55,290 bases of DNA from Lachnospiraceae bacterium. GTDB lineage: Bacteria; Bacillota; Clostridia; Lachnospirales; Lachnospiraceae. Position numbers and translations under genes: made by a program. The notes beneath the pieces are model-generated. The model saw only the letters and a list, made by a program, of their open reading frames with translations. It was not told the DNA's origin and did no database searches. The stretch is taken from positions 1 through 55,290 of the forward strand of contig JAFZRZ010000055.1 of the NCBI GenBank assembly GCA_017619635.1. The letters are read 5' to 3'. Shown here in pieces: positions 24,583 through 32,966 of this stretch (position 1 is the stretch's first letter; each line of letters starts with the position of its first letter).

Positions 24583-25806
24583 ATGAACATAATAGAAGGC
24601 GGTATCGCCTCTCCCAAAGGATTTGAAGCAGCCGGTGTTGAAGCCGGTGTTAAATATGAGAACAGGAAGGACATGGCTATCATCTATTCAGAAAAGCCCT
24701 GTGTTGTAGCCGGAACCTTTACTTCAAATATAGTAAAGGCAGCTCCCGTCAAGTGGGACATGGATCTGGTTGAGAACTCACCTTTCGTTCAGGCAGTCAT
24801 AGTAAATACGGGTATCGCAAATGCCGGAACAGGTAAGGAAGGCATGGAGATATGCAAAAAGACCGCAAAGAAAGCATCAGAAGTATTAAACATACCTGAA
24901 AATGCCGTACTTGTAGGTTCCACAGGTGTCATCGGTGCACAGATCCCCATGGATAAGATATGTGCAGGAATAGGCAAGCTCGTTGCTGCAAAGAAGCATG
25001 ACAACGCAAGCGGCACAGATGCATCAAAAGCGATAATGACAACAGATACCGTAAACAAGCAGCTTGCTGTTACGCTTGATATAGCAGGAACAACAGTAAC
25101 GATAGGTGCGATGAGCAAGGGTTCAGGCATGATCCATCCCAACATGTGCACAATGCTTGGATACGTTACGACCGATGCCGTTATAGGAAAAGATGCTTTG
25201 ACCAAGATAGTCAAAGAAGATGTAGTGGATACCTACAACATGATCTCGGTTGACGGAGATACCTCAACAAACGACACACTCTTAATCATGGCAAACGGTA
25301 TGGCGGGAAATGCTGAGATAAAGGAAGGAACTCCTGAATTCGAGGCATTTAAAGAGGCCATACATTTCGTAAATGAGACCCAGGCAAAGAGACTTGCCGG
25401 TGACGGTGAGGGAGCAACAGCCCTTGTTGAGTGCCACGTTCTTGGCGCAAAGACAAAGCAGGATGCACGAATCTTAGCAAAATCAGTCATCTGCTCAAGC
25501 CTTACAAAGGCAGCTGTTTACGGACATGATGCCAACTGGGGAAGGATCCTTTGTGCCCTTGGTTATTCGGGAGCAACATTTGATCCCGAAGATATGGAGC
25601 TTTATTATGAAGCAGGGGATAAGAAGATCCTTATATATAAGAATGGAGCCGATGCAGGCTACAGCGAGGAGGAGGCAACTGAGATCCTCTCACAGAGCGA
25701 GGTACGCATCATAGCAGACATGCACATGGGAAATGAACAAGCAAGAGCCTGGGGCTGCGATCTTACATATGATTACGTTAAGATCAATGCTGATTACAGG
25801 TCATAA
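24583..25806 (+). CDS. argJ: Glutamate N-acetyltransferase / amino-acid acetyltransferase
   Basis: The 407-residue proenzyme transfers acetyl from N-acetylornithine to glutamate and, in bifunctional forms, from acetyl-CoA. The self-cleavage site is visible in AGDGEGATALVECHV, where cleavage before the Thr produces the two subunits. Other marks are NTGIANAGTGKEGM, GSTGVIGAQIPMDKI, MSKGSGMIHPNMCTML, and the C-terminal GHDANWGRILCALGYSG. Length is normal. It lies between the GNAT gene and argB. No argC occurs in the operon, so the reductase for the pathway must be encoded elsewhere. Confidence 0.97.
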   Translation: MNIIEGGIASPKGFEAAGVEAGVKYENRKDMAIIYSEKPCVVAGTFTSNIVKAAPVKWDMDLVENSPFVQAVIVNTGIANAGTGKEGMEICKKTAKKASEVLNIPENAVLVGSTGVIGAQIPMDKICAGIGKLVAAKKHDNASGTDASKAIMTTDTVNKQLAVTLDIAGTTVTIGAMSKGSGMIHPNMCTMLGYVTTDAVIGKDALTKIVKEDVVDTYNMISVDGDTSTNDTLLIMANGMAGNAEIKEGTPEFEAFKEAIHFVNETQAKRLAGDGEGATALVECHVLGAKTKQDARILAKSVICSSLTKAAVYGHDANWGRILCALGYSGATFDPEDMELYYEAGDKKILIYKNGADAGYSEEEATEILSQSEVRIIADMHMGNEQARAWGCDLTYDYVKINADYRS

Positions 25807-25836
25807 AATAATAAAAAACAGAAGCGGAGATAAGTC

Positions 25837-26718
25837 ATGGAAAAGAATCTGGATAAGGTAATGGAAAAGGCAGAAGTGCTCATAGAGGCCCTTCCCTACA
25901 TTCAAAAGTTTAATCGTAAGATAATAGTTGTAAAGTACGGCGGCTCAGCTATGAGCAATGAGGAGCTGCAAAAGAACGTAATAAAGGACGTTACACTCCT
26001 TAAACTTGTCGGCTTTAAACCCATCATAGTTCACGGTGGCGGCAAGGAGATCAGCCGCTGGGTAGGAAAGGTCGGAAAAGAGGCTCAGTTCATAAACGGA
26101 CTGAGAGTTACCGATGAGGAGACCATGGAGATCGCAGAGATGGTCCTTGGAAGAGTAAACAAAAACCTTGTAAGAATGGTTGAGGAACTCGGTGTCAAGG
26201 CTGTCGGTATCTCAGGTAAGGACGGAAAGCTCTTAACAGTTGAAAAGAAACTCTCAAACGGTCAGGATATAGGTTTTGTGGGAAATGTCACAAAGGTATC
26301 TCCCAAGATCATCTACGATCTTTTGGAGAATGACTTCCTTCCCATAGTAAGTCCTATCGGTCTTGGAGAGGATTATGAGACCTACAACATCAATGCGGAT
26401 GATGCAGCATGTGCCATAGCAAAGGCAGTCGGTGCAGACAAGCTCGTATTCCTTACAGATATCGAGGGATTGTATAAGGATATCAATGACAAGGATTCCT
26501 TCATATCAAGAATAACTGCAAAAGATGCAGATGCTCTTATAGAAGAGGGCATAATCGGCGGAGGAATGCTCCCTAAACTCAATAACTGTACAGATGCAAT
26601 CAAAAACGGCGTAAACAGAGTCCACATCCTTGACGGAAGAATACCTCACTGTCTCTTACTTGAGATATTCACAAACAGCGGTGTCGGAACAGCCATTATA
26701 AAGGAAGAGGAAAACTGA
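25837..26718 (+). CDS. argB: Acetylglutamate kinase
   Basis: The 293-residue amino-acid kinase phosphorylates N-acetylglutamate. Signatures are [67 protein letters not shown] and [11 protein letters not shown]. The long N-terminal helix (about residues 1-28, before the first strand) is the element that links dimers in arginine-inhibited hexameric enzymes, so feedback inhibition by arginine is likely. Its stop codon shares one base with the argD start (TGATG), giving translational coupling. Confidence 0.97.
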   Translation: MEKNLDKVMEKAEVLIEALPYIQKFNRKIIVVKYGGSAMSNEELQKNVIKDVTLLKLVGFKPIIVHGGGKEISRWVGKVGKEAQFINGLRVTDEETMEIAEMVLGRVNKNLVRMVEELGVKAVGISGKDGKLLTVEKKLSNGQDIGFVGNVTKVSPKIIYDLLENDFLPIVSPIGLGEDYETYNINADDAACAIAKAVGADKLVFLTDIEGLYKDINDKDSFISRITAKDADALIEEGIIGGGMLPKLNNCTDAIKNGVNRVHILDGRIPHCLLLEIFTNSGVGTAIIKEEEN

Positions 26719-27917
26719 TGAATACACAGGAATATATAGATCAGGCAGAGCAGGCTCTGCTGCATACATATAACCGTTATCAGATCGTGTTCGATCATGG
26801 TGACGGAGTGTATCTTTATGATACAGACGGGAAGAAATATCTCGATTTCGTATCCGGCATAGGCGTTTATGCACTCGGATACAATGTAAAAGAATACAAC
26901 GATGCGCTTAAGGCACAGATCGACAAGATCCTGCACACCTCAAACTATTATTACAGCGCACCCCTTGCAAGTGCGGCAAAGAAGCTCACAGAGTTTGCCC
27001 ACATGGACAAGGTGTTCTTCACAAACAGCGGTGCAGAGGCTATTGAGGGTGCTTTAAAGGCAGCCATCAAATATGCATACAATAAGAACCATTCACATGA
27101 GCATGAGATAATCGCAATGGACCACTCCTTCCACGGAAGGACCTGCGGTGCACTTGCAGTTACAGGAAAACAGGCCTACAGGGAGGCTTTTGAGCCCCTC
27201 ATATGTGATGTCAAGTTTGCAACATACAACGATCTTGACAGCGTAAAGGCACTTATAAGTGACAAGACCTGTGCCGTTATCATGGAGACAGTACAGGGTG
27301 AGGGCGGCATCTATCCCGGTAACAAGGAATTTATCGAGGGAGTGGATAAGCTGTGTAAGGAGAACGACATACTTCTCATCCTTGATGAGATCCAGTGCGG
27401 AATGGGAAGGACAGGTTCAAACTATGCATGGCATAAATTTGACGTTAAGCCTGACATAATGACGACCGCAAAGGCAGTAGGCGGCGGTGTTCCGGTCGGA
27501 GCATTCCTTCTGACTGACAAGGTTGCAAATGCATCTCTGGTTGCCGGAGACCACGGAACAACATACGGAGGAAATCCTTTTGTATGTGCTGCTGTTGATA
27601 AAGTACTTGATTTGTTTGAGTCGGGACATATAATAGATAATGTAGTAAATGTAGGTGAATATCTGTATGAAAAGCTCGAAGAGATCTGTGCAGAGTGCGG
27701 TCATGCCGTGGAACACAGGGGAGTAGGGCTTATGCAGGGTATCGAGTTTGATGTGCCTGTGGCTGACATCATAAACAGCGCCCTTAAGAACGGACTTGTA
27801 CTTATAAATGCAGGTACCAATATTTTGAGGTTCCTTCCTCCGCTCGTTATCACACGTGGGGATGTGGATACCATGACGGATATTCTTAGGACGGCTTTAA
27901 AAGAGGCGTTCAATTGA
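26718..27917 (+). CDS. argD: Acetylornithine aminotransferase
   Basis: The 399-residue class III PLP aminotransferase turns N-acetylglutamate semialdehyde into N-acetylornithine. Motifs are FTNSGAEAIEGALKAA, DHSFHGRTCGALAVTGK, LLILDEIQCGMGRTG (Asp that holds the PLP ring), and TTAKAVGGGVPVGAFL with the Schiff-base Lys. The HGTTYGGNPFVCAA segment is typical of ArgD. It may also act on succinyl-diaminopimelate. ATG overlaps the argB stop. The gene is followed after 7 bases by a solute-binding protein. Confidence 0.97.
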   Translation: MNTQEYIDQAEQALLHTYNRYQIVFDHGDGVYLYDTDGKKYLDFVSGIGVYALGYNVKEYNDALKAQIDKILHTSNYYYSAPLASAAKKLTEFAHMDKVFFTNSGAEAIEGALKAAIKYAYNKNHSHEHEIIAMDHSFHGRTCGALAVTGKQAYREAFEPLICDVKFATYNDLDSVKALISDKTCAVIMETVQGEGGIYPGNKEFIEGVDKLCKENDILLILDEIQCGMGRTGSNYAWHKFDVKPDIMTTAKAVGGGVPVGAFLLTDKVANASLVAGDHGTTYGGNPFVCAAVDKVLDLFESGHIIDNVVNVGEYLYEKLEEICAECGHAVEHRGVGLMQGIEFDVPVADIINSALKNGLVLINAGTNILRFLPPLVITRGDVDTMTDILRTALKEAFN

Positions 27918-27924
27918 GGTTTAT

Positions 27925-29418
27925 ATGAGTTTAATAAAGAGAGTTATTGCTGCCGCTGTATGTATCGTACTGGCGCTATGGGCTGTGTTTACGGCAAAGA
28001 CACAGCAGCCGGTGTTACTGCAGGAGGAGAAGCAAAGCCCTGACAGTCTGATCGTCTGGTATACGGATGACTCGCTGACGGATTACATGGAGGCTGCCTG
28101 CGTCGCATACAATGAGATGTACGGCGTGAGAGTACTCCCGAGGATCCAGTCAGGTGACGAATACTTAGAGCACATCAACGAGGCTTCCATACTGGATGAC
28201 GGTATGCCTGATCTGTATGTCATAACAAATGACATGTTAGAGAGAGCATATCTGGGCGGACTGGCAGTTAAGGCCGATGACCTGGTGGTAAATGAGAATC
28301 ATTTCTCAAAGGCAGCACTTGAAGCAGTTACATACAGAGACAATCCTGTAGCCTATCCTTTTTACTTTGAGACGAGCGCGATGCTCTACAACAGATCTTA
28401 TCTGTACGAGATGGCACAGAACCAGCTGATGGCGGAATCCTCAACGGAACCCGGAGAGGAAGCGGAGGCTGAGGAAGACCAGCAAGAAGAGGCTGATCCC
28501 GAAGAGGGCCTTACAGATGAGGAGAAGATAGAGCGAAGGATAAACGAGGCACTTCCCGATACATTCGATGAGCTTTTGGAGTTCGCTGATACATACGATG
28601 CTCCGATGAATGTTGAGACAGTCTTCAAATGGGATGTAAAAGATATCTTCTACAATTACTTCTTCGTAGGTAATTATATAGATATAGGCGGTGAAAACGG
28701 TGATGATCCGGGTGTGATCGATATCTACAACATGGATGCGATCACGGCACTCACGATATATCAGGATCTGAACCAGTTCTTCTCATTTGATTATGAGGAT
28801 ATAAGTTACGACAGCGTATTAGAGGAATTCATAGAAGGAAAGATGGTATTCACCACGGCAACGAGTGATGCCATAGGAAGGCTTGAACAGGCCAAGAAAG
28901 ACGGTACTTTTGAGTACGAATACGGCGTAACACTGATACCAAAATTAAGTGATAATTTAATTAGTCGCAGCATGTCAGTTACAAATACCGTCGCAGTTAA
29001 CGGCTATACAAAGCAGAGAGACAAGGCAGAATCGTTTGCAAAGTTCCTTACCATATATAAGGCACCTGAGCTTTACACCTCAACAGGAAAGTTAAGCGCA
29101 TGCAATACGGTCACCTATGAAGAGCCTGCGATACAGGCATTCGTTACAGAGTATTCGCAGTCGAGACCAGTTCCGAAGATGATGGCAACATCAAACTACT
29201 GGCTTCAGGCAGAGATAACATTCTCCAACATATGGGCAGGCAGATCGGTATCCGAACAGTTAAAGCAACTGTCGGAGCAGATCAAAGAGCAGGTTACAGG
29301 TATGGAGATATCAGAAGACTATATCGATGTTCCCAAGCAGAACGAGGATGAGATCCAGTACTATGATGAGGATGCCGAAAGAGAAGCTGCTCAGGAAGAA
29401 GAAAACAGCCAGAACTAA
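27925..29418 (+). CDS. Membrane-anchored extracellular solute-binding protein (family 1-like)
   Basis: The 497-residue protein has an N-terminal signal or anchor helix (VIAAAVCIVLALWAVFTA) without a lipobox Cys. A two-lobe family 1 binding fold follows (LIVWYTDDSLTDYMEAACVA, DGMPDLYVITNDMLERAY, VAYPFYFETSAMLYNRSYLY, FIEGKMVFTTATSDAIGRL). Between about residues 170 and 215 it carries a very acidic insert dominated by Glu and Asp, and the C-terminus is again Glu/Gln-rich. Permease and ATPase genes are absent. It sits 7 bases after argD, so it is probably in the arg operon, though no arginine specificity can be inferred. It is more like sugar-binding proteins than amino-acid ones. A clear terminator follows. 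Confidence 0.8.
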   Translation: MSLIKRVIAAAVCIVLALWAVFTAKTQQPVLLQEEKQSPDSLIVWYTDDSLTDYMEAACVAYNEMYGVRVLPRIQSGDEYLEHINEASILDDGMPDLYVITNDMLERAYLGGLAVKADDLVVNENHFSKAALEAVTYRDNPVAYPFYFETSAMLYNRSYLYEMAQNQLMAESSTEPGEEAEAEEDQQEEADPEEGLTDEEKIERRINEALPDTFDELLEFADTYDAPMNVETVFKWDVKDIFYNYFFVGNYIDIGGENGDDPGVIDIYNMDAITALTIYQDLNQFFSFDYEDISYDSVLEEFIEGKMVFTTATSDAIGRLEQAKKDGTFEYEYGVTLIPKLSDNLISRSMSVTNTVAVNGYTKQRDKAESFAKFLTIYKAPELYTSTGKLSACNTVTYEEPAIQAFVTEYSQSRPVPKMMATSNYWLQAEITFSNIWAGRSVSEQLKQLSEQIKEQVTGMEISEDYIDVPKQNEDEIQYYDEDAEREAAQEEENSQN

Positions 29419-29430
29419 ATAGAATGATCA

Positions 29431-29467
29431 AAGGCAGTATGAAGATGTTCATACTGCCTTATTTTTT
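29431..29467 (+). terminator. Rho-independent terminator of the arg operon
   Basis: A perfect 13-base stem (AAGGCAGTATGAA with TTCATACTGCCTT) around a GATG loop is followed by ATTTTTTG. It ends the transcript that began before the GNAT gene. Confidence 0.92.
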
Positions 29468-29968
29468 GTCTTAATGGCATTTGTGTTACACATGAAGGGA
29501 TATATAATTAAGCCCTGTCAGACAGATTAAGGACAAAGCTCTCTTTTAAGGCTTATATAAGCCGATAGCACATGTTCTTAAATGGATTTTTGCCCTGTTT
29601 GCAGGCCTTCTGGCGATCATGCGGGAAAGCTCAAAAAAAGAGTGATTTTGGCCACGGTCCGCATATACACATAAAAGCATAAAAAACGCATGTTATAACA
29701 ATATGTGGAAACCTAAAAGAACACAGACACCATATCAGGTATCTGTCACAGTATACGGAAAACAGTAAAATAAGGGCGTTTATCAAAACACGATTTGATA
29801 AACGACATATGTGGAAATGGTAATAAATGCCGGATTTTAGAGGTTTTATGCCTGTTTTTGGATCAGCATCAAAACAGCAAAAATGGCACGCAGTGACTGG
29901 AACAGTCAATGCGCTAAAACGGGTTTCTTCCTTATATATAATAACTATTCTTATCGGTGGAGAGGTTT
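29468..29968 (+). other. 500-base non-coding leader of the diguanylate cyclase with several inverted repeats
   Basis: No convincing gene lies here. Visible structure: a 14-base perfect palindrome GGCTTATATAAGCC at 29550-29563; CGTTTATCAAA (29777-29787) paired with TTTGATAAACG (29794-29804); two copies of ATATGTGGAAA near 29700 and 29807; a hairpin TGACTG-GAA-CAGTCA near 29895-29909 with flanking pairs; and a TATAAT at 29937-29942 about 30 bases before the gene. I looked for a c-di-GMP riboswitch core and found none. It may hold a regulatory RNA or operators. Confidence 0.5.
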
Positions 29969-30841
29969 ATGGATATCTCCCAGTATTTATTCGATCATTA
30001 CATAATGTTAACTGAGCTAATCGGTTTGATGGCGCTACTTGCGACAGGCGTGCATCTTTCTGAAGAGACAAAAAGGGCAACAAGGGTTACCGTCTTTCTT
30101 ATCATCCTTGAATCCATAATGTTCAGCATGGAGCAGTGGACTCATATTGTATTCCATATAACAGCGGATAATCACTGGAAGGGAAACCCATATGTGCCCT
30201 ACATACCCTACATTTTCTTTTCATGTTATGCCATACTGTTCACGGTTTTGTTCATTGTAAGATATATAAAGTACAACTTAAGAACGATCCTTGGAGTATT
30301 ATATATCCTTGCTTCCTGTTATCTGGGAATATATCTTAACCTTGCAAGGGATTCATATTCAGATTATGCAACACTGTTTTCTTCGGTCATCGTTCTTTAC
30401 TATCTCTTTTTGTATCAGCTTCAGTCAAAGATCGATTATCTTACTGGAATGCTTAACCGTCAGTCCTTTTATCATGACAGCGACTGTGACAAAAAGAAGA
30501 TCACGGCCATCTGCTCTGTCGATATGAATGAGCTTAAGTGGATAAATGATTCAAAAGGCCATGAGGCGGGTGATGCTGCCATCAAAGCTGTAGCGGAATG
30601 TCTTATGAAAAACACAGGTTCCAGGAAGCGTGCATACCGTATGGGCGGAGATGAGTTCGTTGTCACTTACATTGATATGAGTGAACAGGAGGTTAAGGAA
30701 GATATTTCAAGGATGAGGAGCGATCTTAGTGAGGTAAAGATTGTGTGTGCTTTCGGATACAGCATGATAAGCAGCGAGGATGATATTTCGGCATCACTCA
30801 AAGCTGCCGACAAACAGATGATACGGACAAGGCTGCGATAA
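29969..30841 (+). CDS. Membrane diguanylate cyclase (GGDEF), C-terminal end frameshifted
   Basis: ATG 29969 follows GGAGAGG with proper spacing; a GTG at 29957 is less likely. The product is 290 residues. Five to six membrane helices occupy residues 1-155, then a GGDEF domain starts at KIDYLTGMLNRQSF. The active site MGGDEF lies at 225-230, and DMNELKWINDSKGHEAGD holds metal and substrate residues. It would make cyclic di-GMP at the membrane. The usual family ending ADKxMYxxKxxxK is broken after ADKQM at 30820: one missing T gives IRTRLR and a stop. Restoring it would continue 25 residues to TAA at 30895-30897. The catalytic core is complete, so activity may remain. Confidence 0.88.
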   Translation: MDISQYLFDHYIMLTELIGLMALLATGVHLSEETKRATRVTVFLIILESIMFSMEQWTHIVFHITADNHWKGNPYVPYIPYIFFSCYAILFTVLFIVRYIKYNLRTILGVLYILASCYLGIYLNLARDSYSDYATLFSSVIVLYYLFLYQLQSKIDYLTGMLNRQSFYHDSDCDKKKITAICSVDMNELKWINDSKGHEAGDAAIKAVAECLMKNTGSRKRAYRMGGDEFVVTYIDMSEQEVKEDISRMRSDLSEVKIVCAFGYSMISSEDDISASLKAADKQMIRTRLR

Positions 30842-30922
30842 AGAGGGCAGTTCTCGAGGCAGGAGGAAAACTGCACAGAAGAGCAGGAGACCGATAAATA
30901 AGATAACTAAGGTATCATCACT

Positions 30923-30952
30923 TAAACACTCTGTTTTACAGGGTGTTTTTTA
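30923..30952 (+). terminator. Rho-independent terminator
   Basis: AAACACTCTG pairs with CAGGGTGTTT around TTTTA (one G-T pair), followed by TTTTTATAT. It lies about 25 bases after the restored stop of the diguanylate cyclase and 80 after the actual one. Confidence 0.75.
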
Positions 30953-31113
30953 TATGAAAAAGACATTACTGTCAGTTAAAATACTAAATGACGATTTAAT
31001 ATATATGACAAAATGAGCCCAAAAACATATGTTATGATGCAAACGGATATGTCAGATAATCCACAACATGTATGAAATACCCTCGTATATAGGCACAATA
31101 TATAGCGCTTCTA

Positions 31114-31142
31114 TTGAATAAAGCCCTTTATGATGATATAAT
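31114..31142 (+). promoter_or_regulatory. Promoter of the fabG-like/trxB operon
   Basis: TTGAAT at 31114-31119 and TATAAT at 31137-31142 are spaced by 17 bases, with TG one base before the -10. It lies 28 bases before the ATG at 31170. Confidence 0.75.
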
Positions 31143-31169
31143 CAGACTTGGTGTAAGTGAGGTAGCCAT

Positions 31170-31889
31170 ATGGGAAGAAAAGCTCTTGTAACGGGGGCAT
31201 CCAGAGGTATCGGAAAGAGTATAGCCTGCAAACTGGCTTCAAAAGGATGCGATCTGGTGCTCACATGTGTTAAAAACATCGAGATCCTACAAGATCTCGC
31301 TAATGACTTGAGTAGTCAACACAATATAAGCTGTAAGGCCGTTTTGTGTGATGCATCCGATCATGAACAGGTCGATAAGCTGTTTGAAGCTGAGGGAGAC
31401 TTCGATATCGTGATCAACAATGCCGGCATATCCTACATAGGACTCATCCAGGATATGAGCGTTGAGGAATGGGACAGGATCATAACGACAAACCTAAGCA
31501 GCGTGTTTTACACATCAAGAAAAGCCGTTCCGTATATGATAAGGAAGAAATACGGCCGTATAGTTAACATCTCCTCCATGTGGGGAGGCTCGGGAGCTTC
31601 GATGGAAGTGGCATACAGTGCTTCAAAAGGCGGGGTTGACGCTTTCACGAGAGCACTTGCCAAGGAACTCGCACCAAGCAGGATATGTGTCAACGCCCTT
31701 GCGTGCGGTGTCATAGATACGGATATGAACCGGGGATTTGATGCCGAGGACATGCAGGCCATAGTTGAGGGGATACCGGCCGGAAGGATGGGAAGCACAA
31801 AAGAAGTCGCAGATGCCGTATGGCAGCTGATAGAGTGCCCTGATTATATGACGGGCCAGGTCATAAACATAGACGGAGGTATGATTTAA
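31170..31889 (+). CDS. fabG: Short-chain dehydrogenase, 3-oxoacyl-ACP reductase-like
   Basis: The 239-residue SDR has the TGASRGIGKSIACKLASKG cofactor motif, DIVINNAGIS, the catalytic Ser in INISSMWGGSG and the YSASKGG Tyr/Lys pair. It ends YMTGQVINIDGGMI as in FabG. It would reduce a 3-oxoacyl group with NAD(P)H. It stands outside a fatty-acid synthesis cluster and directly abuts trxB (0-base gap), so it may be a FabG paralogue with another substrate rather than the main fatty-acid enzyme. The gene symbol reflects similarity only. Confidence 0.85.
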   Translation: MGRKALVTGASRGIGKSIACKLASKGCDLVLTCVKNIEILQDLANDLSSQHNISCKAVLCDASDHEQVDKLFEAEGDFDIVINNAGISYIGLIQDMSVEEWDRIITTNLSSVFYTSRKAVPYMIRKKYGRIVNISSMWGGSGASMEVAYSASKGGVDAFTRALAKELAPSRICVNALACGVIDTDMNRGFDAEDMQAIVEGIPAGRMGSTKEVADAVWQLIECPDYMTGQVINIDGGMI

Positions 31890-32810
31890 ATGGAGAGAAC
31901 GGTAGATCTTTTAATACTGGGTGCAGGTCCTGCGGGACTTTCGGCGGCCATATATGCAAAAAGAGCAGGAATAGACTCAATAGTAATAGATGAGACAGGC
32001 ATGGGTGGCGGACAGATCGTCAATACATACGAGGTCGACAATTATCCGGGACTTTTGCATATCAACGGATTTGACATGGGAATGAAGTTTAAGGAGCATG
32101 CGACCGAACTTGGAGCTGAGTTTGCCGATGAGGCAGTTACAAAAGTCTCAAAGGAAAATGACATTATTATAGTAGAAACAGCTTCAGACACATATAAGGC
32201 AAAGGCTCTTATCATAGCTACAGGCGCAACTCACAAAGAACTGGGCGTAAAGGGAGAGAGCGAGCTTAGGGGCATGGGTGTGAGCTACTGTGCTACCTGT
32301 GACGGAGCGTTTTTTAGAAACAAGGTCACCGCTGTTGTCGGCGGAGGAGATGTGGCCCTTGAGGATGCGCTCTTTTTGGCAAGGGTATGTTCGAAAGTCT
32401 ACCTTATACATAGAAGAGATGAGTTCAGGGGTGCAAAGGTCCTTTCAGATAAGGTAAAGGAGACAGAGAACATCGAGATACTCTATGACAGCAGGATAAA
32501 TGAGATAAACGGTGAGGAGCAGGTTGAGAGCATTACAGTCGAGAACATCAAGACAGGTGCAGTAGATAATAAGGAAGTAAACGGCGTGTTCATAGCAGTG
32601 GGAATGAAACCCGTGACAGGACTGTTTAAGGATGTTGTTGATCTTGATGAAGTCGGTTATATAAAAGCAGGTGAGGACGGTGTCACTTCCACCGAGGGAA
32701 TCTTTGTTGCTGGTGACTGCAGAACAAAGAAACTGCGCCAGGTGATAACAGCCGCATCAGACGGTGCAAACGCCGTAACTTCGGTAACTGAGTACCTTTT
32801 AAAGAAGTAA
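31890..32810 (+). CDS. trxB: Thioredoxin reductase
   Basis: The 306-residue FAD/NADPH flavoprotein shows the FAD motif LLILGAGPAGLSAAIYAKRA at the N-terminus, the redox pair in SYCATCDGAFF (CATC), the NADPH motif AVVGGGDVALEDALFLA with HRRDEFRGAK, and the C-terminal GIFVAGDCRTKKLRQVITAASDG. These are diagnostic for low-molecular-weight TrxR. It starts on the base after the fabG-like stop, so the pair is co-translated. No thioredoxin gene is adjacent. Confidence 0.95.
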   Translation: MERTVDLLILGAGPAGLSAAIYAKRAGIDSIVIDETGMGGGQIVNTYEVDNYPGLLHINGFDMGMKFKEHATELGAEFADEAVTKVSKENDIIIVETASDTYKAKALIIATGATHKELGVKGESELRGMGVSYCATCDGAFFRNKVTAVVGGGDVALEDALFLARVCSKVYLIHRRDEFRGAKVLSDKVKETENIEILYDSRINEINGEEQVESITVENIKTGAVDNKEVNGVFIAVGMKPVTGLFKDVVDLDEVGYIKAGEDGVTSTEGIFVAGDCRTKKLRQVITAASDGANAVTSVTEYLLKK

Positions 32811-32869
32811 AAAATCATTGGAAATAAGGGCAAAAAACAGGGGTTGATTTACATAAAACACCCAAAAAG

Positions 32870-32898
32870 TTGACAATAATTCTGGATTGTGTTATTGT
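32870..32898 (+). promoter_or_regulatory. Promoter of the NlpC/P60 gene
   Basis: A consensus TTGACA at 32870-32875 and TATTGT at 32893-32898 with a 17-base spacer and a TG one base before the -10. It lies about 68 bases before the ATG, which has an AAAGGTG site. Confidence 0.7.
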
Positions 32899-32966
32899 GG
32901 TTAGGAATTCGCGTTCAGATTATGAGGGTAAAACAGTATTGTCAGACTCGATTTGAAAGGTGATTT

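Noticed and set aside
29468..29968. c-di-GMP riboswitch before the diguanylate cyclase
   Set aside because: The conserved GEMM core sequences and their spacing are not present. The hairpin near 29895 alone is not enough.
29827..30015. 62-codon frame overlapping the diguanylate cyclase start
   Set aside because: It has no ribosome site, overlaps the real gene in another frame and shows no family features.
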